A stretch of 46,503 nucleotides of DNA, from IMG/VR virus record IMGVR_UViG_3300033571_005373, positions 1 through 46,503 of that record. One strand, given 5' to 3'. Source of the DNA: a virus. Both the position numbers and the translations under genes were made by a program. A model generated the notes under the pieces. It saw only the letters and a list, made by a program, of their open reading frames with translations, was not told where the DNA came from and did no database searches. Below, piece after piece: positions 32,299 through 39,861 of the stretch (position 1 is the first letter of the stretch; each line of letters opens with the position of its first letter).

Positions 32299-32695
32299 CG
32301 GTGACCTCTCGTGGTATGACGATGCCGCTTGTAGAGGCGCTGATACGGAGTTGTTCTATCCTCCAAGGGACAAGGCTAAATACAAAAAGATTGCTAATGA
32401 AGCCAAAACTTACTGTTTTGGAATTTCAGGAAAAACCCCTTGCCCTGTTAGAATGAATTGTCTTTGGGACGCTATTATCCGAGATGAGCAACATGGCATC
32501 TGGGGAGGAATGTCTCACAGAGAAAGAAATGCTTTAATTAGAAAATGGGAACGCAAGTACAAAGGGACTATGACTTTGAAAGAATACATCTTTCAATTGG
32601 ATACGAGGAGAGAAAACAATGCCAGCACCAAAAACGGACCTATGGAAATTCTTAGACGCAAAGGCAAAGCCAACACGTCTACTAGGCGATATTGA
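32282..32695 (+). CDS. WhiB-like Fe-S transcription regulator, atypical cysteine spacing
   Basis: 137 residues from ATG 32282, overlapping the nuclease by 17 bases. Four conserved Cys are present: C17 (YDDAACRG), C45 (KTYCFG), C54 (KTPCPVRMNC) and C60. The pattern C-x5-C and the downstream GIWGG turn (72-76) are diagnostic of WhiB. Normally C2 and C3 are CxxC; here C45 and C54 are separated by eight residues. WhiB proteins bind a [4Fe-4S] cluster and a sigma factor, so this may redirect host transcription. The 77-base overlap with the next gene is odd. Confidence 0.82.
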   Translation: MTLPHDGDLSWYDDAACRGADTELFYPPRDKAKYKKIANEAKTYCFGISGKTPCPVRMNCLWDAIIRDEQHGIWGGMSHRERNALIRKWERKYKGTMTLKEYIFQLDTRRENNASTKNGPMEILRRKGKANTSTRRY

Positions 32696-33467
32696 GCGCC
32701 ACCTACTAAAGCGACCTGTTGGAGACCGTGATTACACGGTACTGCATCCTTCTGACATTATTAAGCGTGATTGGTGTAAGCGTTCTTCTTACTTCTTATT
32801 GCGTGGTCATGAGCGTATTGCTGAAAAACCAAACCTTAGACTGCAGTCAATCTTTGATGAAGGCCATGCTATCCACGCTAAATGGCAGGCTTGGTTTCAG
32901 GAAATGGGCGTACTTCACGGCAAGTTTAAATGTGTTTCTTGTCACGAAATAACTTGGGGAACCTCTCCCTCTGAGTGTAGTAAGTGTGGTTGGAAAACCT
33001 TAGAATATGCTGAAGTAACTTTAGTGGATAAAGATTTGCGCATAGCTGGGCACACAGACGGTTGGATAAAAGGTATCGGAGACGACTGCCTTATAGAGAT
33101 TAAGTCAATTGGCCCAGGAACTATTCGGTCAGAAGCCCCTAACCTTATGATGGAGGCCGATGGAGACTTCATGAAAGCGTGGAGTACTGTTCGTAAGCCT
33201 TTTGGTCCACACGTTTTGCAGGGCCAGATTTACCTTGAGTTGATGAAGCGAATGGGAAATTCTGTTGATGAGATTGTATTCTTGTACGAACTAAAGGCTG
33301 ACCAGTCTTACAAGGAATTCACCGTTAAAGCAGACTACTCGTTAGTAGAGCATGTTTTTGATGGTGCTAAATTTGTCGTAGATGCAGTGGCCGCAGGCAT
33401 TGCTCCAGACTGCTCTAACAACCCTGGCAGTATCTGCAAGCAGTGCGCCCCTTACAAGGAGGCATAA
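32619..33467 (+). CDS. Cas4-like Fe-S PD-(D/E)XK nuclease with an extra zinc ribbon
   Basis: 282 residues, ATG 32619 with GAGGAG six bases upstream, starting inside the WhiB gene. RecB-type motifs: GHAIHAKWQAWF ('G..vH'), D147 in AGHTDGWI, E160-I-K162 in LIEIKSIG, and Q203/Y205 in LQGQIYLE. Cys at 53, 265, 273 and 276 form the pattern of Cas4/AddB Fe-S clusters (one N-terminal, three C-terminal). An extra zinc ribbon, C105/C108 and C120/C123, is inserted. Likely a 5'->3' exonuclease in recombination or a replication end-processing enzyme. Confidence 0.75.
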   Translation: MPAPKTDLWKFLDAKAKPTRLLGDIERHLLKRPVGDRDYTVLHPSDIIKRDWCKRSSYFLLRGHERIAEKPNLRLQSIFDEGHAIHAKWQAWFQEMGVLHGKFKCVSCHEITWGTSPSECSKCGWKTLEYAEVTLVDKDLRIAGHTDGWIKGIGDDCLIEIKSIGPGTIRSEAPNLMMEADGDFMKAWSTVRKPFGPHVLQGQIYLELMKRMGNSVDEIVFLYELKADQSYKEFTVKADYSLVEHVFDGAKFVVDAVAAGIAPDCSNNPGSICKQCAPYKEA

Positions 33468-33928
33468 TGTCTGCATTAGATAAGTTTCAAGACTGGGGCC
33501 TTACATTTAGAAAGCCAAGTGACAATCAGGTAGAACTACCAAATGACATTACGATGCTAAACTCAGAACAGCTGGGAGAAATATTTACCAGACTTACTGC
33601 GTGGACAGACTACATTGCGTCACAACTTGTTCACGCACAGTTAGATGAGCGTGCAGCACAAAAAGTTCTGGAGTACAATGAGAACCTCATGCTAGTCAAA
33701 AGGCTAGGGAGTGGCATTCGAGGGGAACGTGTAACCACCGTTAAAGCAGAAATTGCAATTGACGAAAACATTGTTCAACTTAGTAATCAGTACGAAGAAA
33801 AGTATGCGTACAGAAAACTTGTAGAAATGCTGCTTCATAATCATGAACGTGACCTGTCCTTAGTCAGCCGAGAGATTACTCGTCGCTCCAATGACTCAAG
33901 GGCACTTAGAAAGGAATATGGCGTCTAA
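33467..33928 (+). CDS. Helical accessory protein in recombination cluster
   Basis: 153 residues from ATG 33467 (TAATG with the nuclease stop), after AAGGAGGC. Long predicted helices (LNSEQLGEIFTRLTAWTDYI, QKVLEYNENLMLVKRLGSGI, and a charged C-terminal helix ERDLSLVSREITRRSNDSRA) suggest a helical bundle. There is no enzyme motif. Coupling with the Cas4-like gene suggests a partner protein. Not assigned to any family. Confidence 0.6.
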   Translation: MSALDKFQDWGLTFRKPSDNQVELPNDITMLNSEQLGEIFTRLTAWTDYIASQLVHAQLDERAAQKVLEYNENLMLVKRLGSGIRGERVTTVKAEIAIDENIVQLSNQYEEKYAYRKLVEMLLHNHERDLSLVSREITRRSNDSRALRKEYGV

Positions 33929-34221
33929 TGACCACACCAACCGATAGCACTCTTCAAGCATCAACCCCTCTGGAAATCACCGTGTATACAAACCCCAACT
34001 GCGTACAATGCGTTCAGACAAAAAAGTATTTTGATGCAAATGAGGTCCCGTACTCTGTAGTAGACCTTTCTGAAGACAAAGCAGCGTTGGACATGGTTCT
34101 AGAGCTAGGGTTTACTTCCGCCCCAGTGGTTATCGCCAATAAAGAAAAGTGGTCAGGATTTAGAATGGGCAAGCTGTCCGATACAGTACACGCATACAAA
34201 CTAAGCATTAGGGGTAAGTAA
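33928..34221 (+). CDS. NrdH-type glutaredoxin-like protein
   Basis: 97 residues from ATG 33928. Thioredoxin fold: ITVYTNPNCVQCVQTKKYFD with redox centre C25-V-Q-C28, the cis-Pro motif TSAPVV, and KWSGFRMGKL (the 'W.Gf...ki' motif of NrdH redoxins). It may reduce ribonucleotide reductase to keep up dNTP supply, though no NrdEF is visible here and the target could be host RNR. TAATG start. Confidence 0.85.
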   Translation: MTTPTDSTLQASTPLEITVYTNPNCVQCVQTKKYFDANEVPYSVVDLSEDKAALDMVLELGFTSAPVVIANKEKWSGFRMGKLSDTVHAYKLSIRGK

Positions 34222-34224
34222 CTG

Positions 34225-34656
34225 ATGGGGAGGGCGGTAGGTTACGAGCCAAGATTCGATAGAGACCTAGAACGTGGCAATGTTGGAGAAGACCTACTAG
34301 AGCTGTTTTTTGCTGATGGCGAAGACAACAATATGTTTGAGGTTAAGACGGATTACCGAATTAACGAAACAGGCAATATCTACGTAGAGACCCACAAGTA
34401 TAGAAAAGCTGACCAGTCAGACCTAGTTCCTTCTGGCATAAACGTTACTGAAGCTAAGTGGTGGGTTCAGGCATCTCCTGATGGGACTGCCATGCTTATT
34501 TTTAAAACCGACCATATTAGGAAGTACATTGAGTTTACTCAGCCTCCTAGGTCAGCCCAACCTACGGCAAACGCACATTCTGCAGCGAGCCTAGGGGTGT
34601 TAATTCCCCTCAAAGGTTTGATGAAGTTCAGCAAAATGTGGAAGCTAAATGACTGA
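34225..34656 (+). CDS. Putative PD-(D/E)XK nuclease-like protein
   Basis: 143 residues from ATG 34225, after GGGGTAAG. Motifs: GNVGEDLLELFF (helix with E), then NMFEVKTDYRI (D/E-x-K: E-V-K) and IYVETHKYRK (second acidic-lysine strand). This arrangement, with two beta strands holding E...VK and E..K, resembles the small phage 'restriction-endonuclease-like' proteins next to RuvC. An N-terminal acid residue pairs with the active site. Function not proved; 8-base overlap with the resolvase. Confidence 0.55.
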   Translation: MGRAVGYEPRFDRDLERGNVGEDLLELFFADGEDNNMFEVKTDYRINETGNIYVETHKYRKADQSDLVPSGINVTEAKWWVQASPDGTAMLIFKTDHIRKYIEFTQPPRSAQPTANAHSAASLGVLIPLKGLMKFSKMWKLND

Positions 34657-35251
34657 GAAAGTATTCCAAAATGGTCTAGTACCTGGAAACGTAGCTATAG
34701 GTATAGACCAGTCACTAACGGGGTTTGCAATTACAGCCCTCAATGTCGACGACCCGCAGTGCTACGAAACCTGGGTATACAAGTCTGACTACAACGGGGT
34801 AAAGCGCCTTCACGACATCCGCTGGTGGATGGAAGATAAGTTTGATACTTTAGATGCCAAAGAGTGCAGGGTAGTAGAGATAGCTATGGAGGGTAGTGTA
34901 TTAGCCTCCCAATCGGCGCTAATTCTTGGGGAGCTTGCTGGTATGGTAAAACTGAGTATATGGACCTACTTTGATGGGAACACCAACAGCTACATCCCGT
35001 ACCCAAATCACTTAAGAACTCCCCTCCAGATACCTCCTATGACCCTTAAAAAGTACGCTACAGGCAAAGGAACGTCTAAAAAACAAGAAATGCTTTTACA
35101 AATGTACAAGAGGTGGGGAGTAGAGTTTAACGATGATAACGCCGCGGACTCCTACGCCTTAGCCAGACTAGCTTCTGGGTCTATTACGGGGGCAATTGAG
35201 GCACAAGTAGTAGAGCAAATAAAAGACCCTAAATACCGAGATTCTCAGTAG
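34649..35251 (+). CDS. RuvC-type Holliday junction resolvase
   Basis: 200 residues. RNase H-fold signature: GIDQSLTGFAIT (D20), then VVEIAMEGSVLASQSALILG (E81) and NDDNAADSYALARLAS (D162, D163, D167), the DxxDAxA-type C-terminal acid pair of RuvC. This nuclease cuts four-way junctions, needed before DNA packaging. With the RecA-like, Cas4-like and ExK proteins it completes a phage recombination set. Overlaps its upstream gene by 8 bases. Confidence 0.9.
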   Translation: MTEKVFQNGLVPGNVAIGIDQSLTGFAITALNVDDPQCYETWVYKSDYNGVKRLHDIRWWMEDKFDTLDAKECRVVEIAMEGSVLASQSALILGELAGMVKLSIWTYFDGNTNSYIPYPNHLRTPLQIPPMTLKKYATGKGTSKKQEMLLQMYKRWGVEFNDDNAADSYALARLASGSITGAIEAQVVEQIKDPKYRDSQ

Positions 35252-35257
35252 GTTTAC

Positions 35258-35277
35258 CCTTATCCTAGTTCTTAAGG
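35258..35277 (+). other. Weak hairpin after the RuvC gene
   Basis: CCTTA (35258-35262) and TAAGG (35273-35277) could pair in the 60-base gap before the SpoVS gene. The stem is short and lacks a clear T-run, so a terminator is only a possibility. Confidence 0.2.
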
Positions 35278-35311
35278 ATGGCACCACATCGAAACCTAAG
35301 GACTACCAACT

Positions 35312-35602
35312 GTGACCGAAGAAATTCAGTTATCCCCAGAAGAGCCATTCCTACGAGTTAGCGCTGGCTCCAACCCACAATCTGTTGCATCTGCTATTGC
35401 CCACGCTATTTACGAAAACAAGCAAGTAAAGCTTCGTGCCGTAGGTGCTGGCGCAGTCAACCAAGCTGTAAAAGCTATCGCTATTTCAAGAGGATATGTT
35501 GCTCCTCGTGGATTAGACCTAATTTGTAAGCCTGGTTTTACAACAATCGAATCCCGTGATGGCGAAATAAGCGCAATTGTTTTTGCCATTTCAGCAAGCT
35601 AA
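35312..35602 (+). CDS. SpoVS-family protein
   Basis: 96 residues from GTG 35312, 10 bases after AAGGA. It matches SpoVS over nearly its whole length: FLRVSAGSNPQSVASAIAHA, then RAVGAGAVNQAVKAIAISRG and APRGLDLICKPGFTTIE. The 'vSa.SnP.sVAgAia' and 'iGagAvNQAvKAiaiarG' motifs are diagnostic. In Bacillus, SpoVS acts in sporulation and cell division and is thought to be an Alba-like nucleic-acid-binding protein. It is unusual in a phage of non-sporulating actinobacteria, where it may act as a host regulator or DNA-binding factor. Confidence 0.92.
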   Translation: MTEEIQLSPEEPFLRVSAGSNPQSVASAIAHAIYENKQVKLRAVGAGAVNQAVKAIAISRGYVAPRGLDLICKPGFTTIESRDGEISAIVFAISAS

Positions 35603-35638
35603 AAAAGCCTTACTCTAGTAGTAAGCAAAGGAGTTATT

Positions 35639-36061
35639 ATGGCATCTTGGGCAGACCAAGGACATGCAATGCGTCGCCGCGAAGGCAATCCTTCCTCACA
35701 CCTAGAATCAGCGGGCAAGTCAAATGCTCGTAGTCACCAGACCTCAGACGAGGCATATGAAAGCGCAGGAAAAGTTATGGGTACTAGAGTTCCAATGAAT
35801 TCTATGGACGAAATTAACAAAGGCCAACTAAAGGGAACTCTTATAAAGAAGAAGAGCACTCAGGCAGCTGACCCAACATACGGTGGCAAGGCTAACCGTA
35901 AGAACATCGAGAAAATCGGTGCGTCTTACCGTGTAACCGCTAAAGTAGATTCTCCACTGATTGACCCAGCTGTTGGTCCAACCATGGCTAATGCACGTAT
36001 CGTGCCATCTGTCCAGGGCCGTAACGCTAACTTCAGCGGAGAAATGAACTCCAGCTACTAA
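35639..36061 (+). CDS. Hypothetical phage protein
   Basis: 140 residues, ATG 35639 after AAAGGAG. Contains HAMRRREGNPSSHLESAGKS and a C-terminal DSPLIDPAVGPTMANARIVP, Pro/Gly-rich. Lacks hydrophobic core segments and seems partly disordered. It begins a run of twelve rightward genes of unknown function. A structural or internal virion role is possible; no family recognised. Confidence 0.6.
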   Translation: MASWADQGHAMRRREGNPSSHLESAGKSNARSHQTSDEAYESAGKVMGTRVPMNSMDEINKGQLKGTLIKKKSTQAADPTYGGKANRKNIEKIGASYRVTAKVDSPLIDPAVGPTMANARIVPSVQGRNANFSGEMNSSY

Positions 36062-36070
36062 GGAGTAACA

Positions 36071-36301
36071 ATGCTTTCAGCAAACCAAGCTGCAGCTAAG
36101 TACGGCGTTCCAAGTCCGAATGCTGGTTCAGAGTTCGCTAAGAACGCCTACGAAGGCGACCCAAAGGTTTTGCCCTACGCTAAACAAACTAGGGACACCT
36201 CTGCTAAAGCTACGGTTTGGTCTAATCAAAATCCTGGTCGTCCAGGTTCATTCCAAGACTTTGGTGGAAGTAATCCTACCATGGCACAGCCAGGAGCTTA
36301 A
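36071..36301 (+). CDS. Small hypothetical protein
   Basis: 76 residues, ATG after TAAGGAGTAAC. Sequence MLSANQAAAKYGVPSPNAGS with a Pro/Gly/Asn-rich body (NQNPGRPGSFQDFGGSNPTM). Low hydrophobicity; probably a disordered or structural accessory protein. Function unknown. Confidence 0.6.
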   Translation: MLSANQAAAKYGVPSPNAGSEFAKNAYEGDPKVLPYAKQTRDTSAKATVWSNQNPGRPGSFQDFGGSNPTMAQPGA

Positions 36302-36303
36302 TC

Positions 36304-36831
36304 ATGGCTGGAGCAACTAACAACTTTTCTCCACAGCAGAACTGGCAATCAATCGGTGGCCAGGGATTCTACGGATACAATAACCAAGGTGGCCAGGGTG
36401 TACCTGTAGCCCGTGGTGAGCTTGATGCTGTTCGTATTGGAACGGGAAGAGTCCCATCCGCTGAGTATCCAGATGGTTACCTCGGAACGATTCGCTCTCG
36501 TAGAGACGACCGTTTGCTGGACAGCATTAAGTCTCGTGTTGGTCAAAAATCTTATCAGCGTGGTGTACACAAGGGTGAGCGGATTGAGCCTAGTGGGTAC
36601 TTCTGGTCCCCAGACTTTAACGACCAAATGGGCATTAAGCGCCAGATGAAGGCTAAGTATGATGCCAAATCAGGAATGTACAGGGTACCTCGTGCGGGCA
36701 TGGACTTGCGCCTAATTCCTGCGCCTCACCTTGTAAACGACGGAAAGTCAAACATGCGTTCAGACCAAGACGTGGCCCTAAACGTAAAGCGTGCCAATCA
36801 AATGGCTTACCTAAAGCCTGTGTATAGATAA
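36304..36831 (+). CDS. Hypothetical phage protein
   Basis: 175 residues from ATG 36304. Gln/Gly-rich N-terminus (SIGGQGFYGYNNQGGQGVPV) leading to a more ordered basic section (YLGTIRSRRDDRLLDSIKSR, then DFNDQMGIKRQMKAKYDAKS). It may be a structural accessory. Coupled by TAATG to the next gene. Function unknown. Confidence 0.6.
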   Translation: MAGATNNFSPQQNWQSIGGQGFYGYNNQGGQGVPVARGELDAVRIGTGRVPSAEYPDGYLGTIRSRRDDRLLDSIKSRVGQKSYQRGVHKGERIEPSGYFWSPDFNDQMGIKRQMKAKYDAKSGMYRVPRAGMDLRLIPAPHLVNDGKSNMRSDQDVALNVKRANQMAYLKPVYR

Positions 36832-37193
36832 TGGCTGGCTCATTCGACGGTAACTACGACAGAACAAAACCGTGGCGTAGTAACATTACTGACGCCAACG
36901 GTCGTCCTAAGTGGACCTACAACGGCCCTTGGGCATCAAACGAGCAGCGCCTAACACAGCAGGCGCTGATGGTTGCCTTAATTCCAGGAGCAGACATTCA
37001 ACAAATGGTTCGCCCTAATCTTCCTCAGATTCGTTTATTTCCAGACAGATTTGGATATGGGCCTCGCACACAGCCTGAGATTGAAGACGTAGTAAGCATC
37101 GACCGTGTCTACACAGAGCCTCGAGTTAGCTGGTACTCAGGAGGAGTTGCAGGGTATTCTGGTAGCAGTAGAAATAGCTTGGAAGGTAACTAA
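36831..37193 (+). CDS. Hypothetical phage protein
   Basis: 120 residues, TAATG start. Aromatic, Gly and Pro-rich (GSFDGNYDRTKPWRSNITDA, then WTYNGPWASNEQRLTQQALM), with a helix ALMVALIPGADIQQMVRPNL near the centre. No recognised domain; coupled to both neighbours, so probably a component of one assembly. Confidence 0.6.
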   Translation: MAGSFDGNYDRTKPWRSNITDANGRPKWTYNGPWASNEQRLTQQALMVALIPGADIQQMVRPNLPQIRLFPDRFGYGPRTQPEIEDVVSIDRVYTEPRVSWYSGGVAGYSGSSRNSLEGN

Positions 37194-38251
37194 TGGCTAA
37201 TAGAAATTCTTCGTTTGGTGAAGGACAGAGTGGCGCTAAAGGCGCAGAGACAGGCATTATTAAGCCTGCCGTAGACCGACCTGCCTTGCAGAGCAAGGGT
37301 CCTGGAGCCCCGAACCAGCCAAGCCCAGTTCAGCCAAAAGTTCTTGACCCAAACAAGATGAACATCATTTCTGACCCTAAGCCAATTGCTGAAGAAGAGC
37401 TAGCCACTTCCCGTCGTAGGTATGTTCTTGGTGGAGGAAATGTAGGTGAGTCTAAAGTTGCTCGCCACATTACTACTCCTACCGATAGAAATGCTAATTC
37501 TAAAGAAGTATTACAGAAGCTAAACGAGCATTTTAATGTACTAAACTCTTTTGCTACTACTCATTCAGGAGCAGTTCAAACTGCTGTTAGAGCGATGCCA
37601 GGAGCACACAAAGACCATGGCAGAGCAACTATGAGCCTAATGTCTGCTTCAGAAAACCTTGCGCTTGCCAGAACCGCCTTTTCAGACCGAAACTCAGCTA
37701 AAGGAAATGAGCACCTTCAAAAAGCCTCTAGGAATTTAGTTTCTGCGCACGGGTCGCTAAACAGCACCAATGTAAGAGAAGTTACTGGTGTAGAAGTTCC
37801 TATTCATAAAGATGAGCTAGGTGCATGGCAGAGCCACGCATCGAACCTGCCTTCGTTTAGACGTCAAGGAAAGCCTTTTGACAGGGTACAAATTGGCAAA
37901 GCCATTGTCAGACCAACCTCTCCTGCAGCCGCAGAAACTGAGCAGGGTGCAAAAGGAACTCTTCTAGGAGATAAAGTAAAGAGGGCCAGAACTGGTACTC
38001 CAAGAACTCCAAGATGGGAAAGAAGCCTGCCATCTATGCCTGAAAAATCCGAAAAAGGCACTGGCGTAATCAACACCGCCACTAAAGGTACCGCTGCTGG
38101 AACTACTGGGCAAAACGACCCTCGTAGAAAAGCCAGTAGCACCAACAGGATTAACGTAAGCCTTCCAAAAACAAACCTTCCAAAGATTGGTGACACCAGT
38201 AGGCCAGCTAAAAAGCCTATGAAACCTGGGGACACAGTAGAGGGTAAGTAG
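37193..38251 (+). CDS. Hypothetical protein with helical repeat unit
   Basis: 352 residues, TAATG start. Flexible N-terminus (about 1-90), then a helical section at about 100-190 (LQKLNEHFNVLNSFATTHSG, and RNSAKGNEHLQKASRNLVSA), followed by a long basic, Thr/Lys/Pro-rich tail. The helical unit is shared with the next gene and with 39286-39615. The function is not known; a virion or scaffold role is possible from position and low complexity. Confidence 0.6.
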   Translation: MANRNSSFGEGQSGAKGAETGIIKPAVDRPALQSKGPGAPNQPSPVQPKVLDPNKMNIISDPKPIAEEELATSRRRYVLGGGNVGESKVARHITTPTDRNANSKEVLQKLNEHFNVLNSFATTHSGAVQTAVRAMPGAHKDHGRATMSLMSASENLALARTAFSDRNSAKGNEHLQKASRNLVSAHGSLNSTNVREVTGVEVPIHKDELGAWQSHASNLPSFRRQGKPFDRVQIGKAIVRPTSPAAAETEQGAKGTLLGDKVKRARTGTPRTPRWERSLPSMPEKSEKGTGVINTATKGTAAGTTGQNDPRRKASSTNRINVSLPKTNLPKIGDTSRPAKKPMKPGDTVEGK

Positions 38252-38252
38252 T

Positions 38253-39083
38253 ATGCCTCAAACAAGTAAAGAAAAAGAAGCAAGATACCGTGCAAATCTT
38301 GCAGAAGCTAGAGAGCTTAAGAAATCAAACAAGCCTTTAGAAGCGCACCACATAAGTGCGCTAAACAAGTACAGCAGAAAGCTTGACAACAGAAAAGCTG
38401 GAAGACAAAACAAGCAAGCACAAGATGTAGTAGAGGCTACTAAAAAACTTTCTACACTACGTAGCGCACCGAGCAAGCCTCAAGAACCTGCGTTTACTCC
38501 CACCACATTTAAAGGCGCTAGAACTCGTACTATTTCTAATTTCCCTAACACTATTAACGAAGACAGTACCCACCATGACGCTATGTCAGAGGCAATGGAG
38601 CACCTGTCAAATAAACTGAATGACGTTCCTAGCCACATCACAAAGAACATAGACAATTTGTTGGCTAAAGGAGCTGACCACCTAAGGGATTCTCAAACAG
38701 CCCATGAAAGTGGTGACATAACGGGTGCCAAGGAGCACATGCAAAAAGCTGCGCACCACTTCACCCTTGCAACGTCTGAGATGGGTAACCGAGGAGTATT
38801 AGGAAACACAGCGGACAAAATAAAGTCGTTTGTTAGAGCTAATGCAAACTCGTACATTTCCAGTACTGTTCCAGGAACAGGCGCTGCTCCTCACGAATCT
38901 TTTACACCACCCAAAAAGCCTAGAGCTAAAGCCGCAGCCGTAAAATCAACCTCAGATAGTTTAGCGAGCTCGTTTGATTCATTGCCTTCTGAGCACAGTT
39001 TTGGCAGCTCGTTGGGTAAGCAATTTACTGGCAAACACCACATGGACAGCGCCGTAATTGGAATGATGGAAGGCAAGTACTAA
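38253..39083 (+). CDS. Hypothetical protein with helical repeat unit (paralogue)
   Basis: 276 residues. Basic helical N-terminus (SKEKEARYRANLAEARELKK), a central helical unit at about 105-185 (HDAMSEAMEHLSNKLNDVPS, SGDITGAKEHMQKAAHHFTL), and a Ser/Lys/Pro-rich C-terminus. The SGDxTGAxxHxxxAAxH motif also occurs in 39286-39615, and a looser version in 37193-38251. Genes are contiguous and likely arose by duplication of the helical unit. Function unknown. Confidence 0.6.
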   Translation: MPQTSKEKEARYRANLAEARELKKSNKPLEAHHISALNKYSRKLDNRKAGRQNKQAQDVVEATKKLSTLRSAPSKPQEPAFTPTTFKGARTRTISNFPNTINEDSTHHDAMSEAMEHLSNKLNDVPSHITKNIDNLLAKGADHLRDSQTAHESGDITGAKEHMQKAAHHFTLATSEMGNRGVLGNTADKIKSFVRANANSYISSTVPGTGAAPHESFTPPKKPRAKAAAVKSTSDSLASSFDSLPSEHSFGSSLGKQFTGKHHMDSAVIGMMEGKY

Positions 39084-39286
39084 TGAACGGTGAAGATGGC
39101 GCTCTAACCCTAGAGCTACAGGCGTACAAGATTGCTCAAAATGCTACCCAGTACAGAGGGTCTCACCCTTGCCCAATGTGCGGAATTATTATTAATCCTA
39201 CCCAGTACCTCTACAGTGCAATGGGCATTTGCCCACCATGTGGAGAAGAGCGTAAAGCCAAAAGGATTAAGGGGAAGATGGCCTAA
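39083..39286 (+). CDS. Small zinc-ribbon protein
   Basis: 67 residues, TAATG coupling on both sides. A zinc ribbon is visible: CPMCGIIINPTQYLYSAMGI with second CxxC CPPC (GICPPCGEERKAKRIKG). It probably binds RNA, DNA or a protein partner. It lies between two genes of the helical repeat family. Confidence 0.65.
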   Translation: MNGEDGALTLELQAYKIAQNATQYRGSHPCPMCGIIINPTQYLYSAMGICPPCGEERKAKRIKGKMA

Positions 39287-39615
39287 TGGACCAATCCTCA
39301 TTGACCATGATGTCTGAACAGGCTAACTTGTTAGCTACTGTAGCTACTCATCCAAAGGCCGTCAGACTAGCCCAGAAAGCCCTAGGATGCTCCGTAGAGG
39401 GGTTAAAAGCTCATTCTAGTGGAGATTATACTGGAGCCTCTATGCACGCCGCATACGCCGCCGCTCACTTAACCGATGCGGCTAAACTACACGTTTCAAC
39501 TCTGGACGACTTTCCAGAGCCACAAATGCTAGACTTAGCCCATCTAGGAAAAGCTCACTCAATGCACCAAGATTACGTAGACGCTATTAACGAAGGAAAG
39601 AAAAATGGCAGTTAA
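39286..39615 (+). CDS. Small protein with helical repeat unit (paralogue)
   Basis: 109 residues, TAATG start. Almost entirely the helical unit: LLATVATHPKAVRLAQKALG and SSGDYTGASMHAAYAAAHLT, matching the motif of the upstream genes. It lacks the long disordered tails of its paralogues, so may show the minimal fold. No known family. Overlaps the next gene by 11 bases. Confidence 0.65.
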   Translation: MDQSSLTMMSEQANLLATVATHPKAVRLAQKALGCSVEGLKAHSSGDYTGASMHAAYAAAHLTDAAKLHVSTLDDFPEPQMLDLAHLGKAHSMHQDYVDAINEGKKNGS

Positions 39616-39817
39616 CACTAGTCGTTCAATGAACGAAGGCCTGCACGAGGGTACCACCGATGGTAAGTACCGCAAGGCTCGCCCAAATACTGAGGTAGCA
39701 GATGTTGATGGAAACGAAAAGACCATGGACAACCGCCAGTCTCTAAACCCATTCTACGGATACGGATTCCTTACTTCTGAGTACCCAAGCGACTCTCAGG
39801 TAAACCCAGGTAAGTAG
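39605..39817 (+). CDS. Small polar hypothetical protein
   Basis: 70 residues starting MAVNTSRSMNEGLHEGTTDG. Polar, Gly/Asn/Asp-rich (RPNTEVADVDGNEKTMDNRQ) with an aromatic end (SLNPFYGYGFLTSEYPSDSQ). No domain recognised. Overlaps the upstream gene by 11 bases. Confidence 0.55.
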   Translation: MAVNTSRSMNEGLHEGTTDGKYRKARPNTEVADVDGNEKTMDNRQSLNPFYGYGFLTSEYPSDSQVNPGK

Positions 39818-39861
39818 CAAAATACACTACACTAATACGGACTACTAACAAGGAGCAATAG

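Noticed and set aside
37864-38295. Leftward ORF with hydrophobic composition (143 codons)
   Set aside because: Hydrophobicity is an artefact of reading Lys/Pro/Ser-rich coding DNA on the other strand; crosses a well-supported gene junction.
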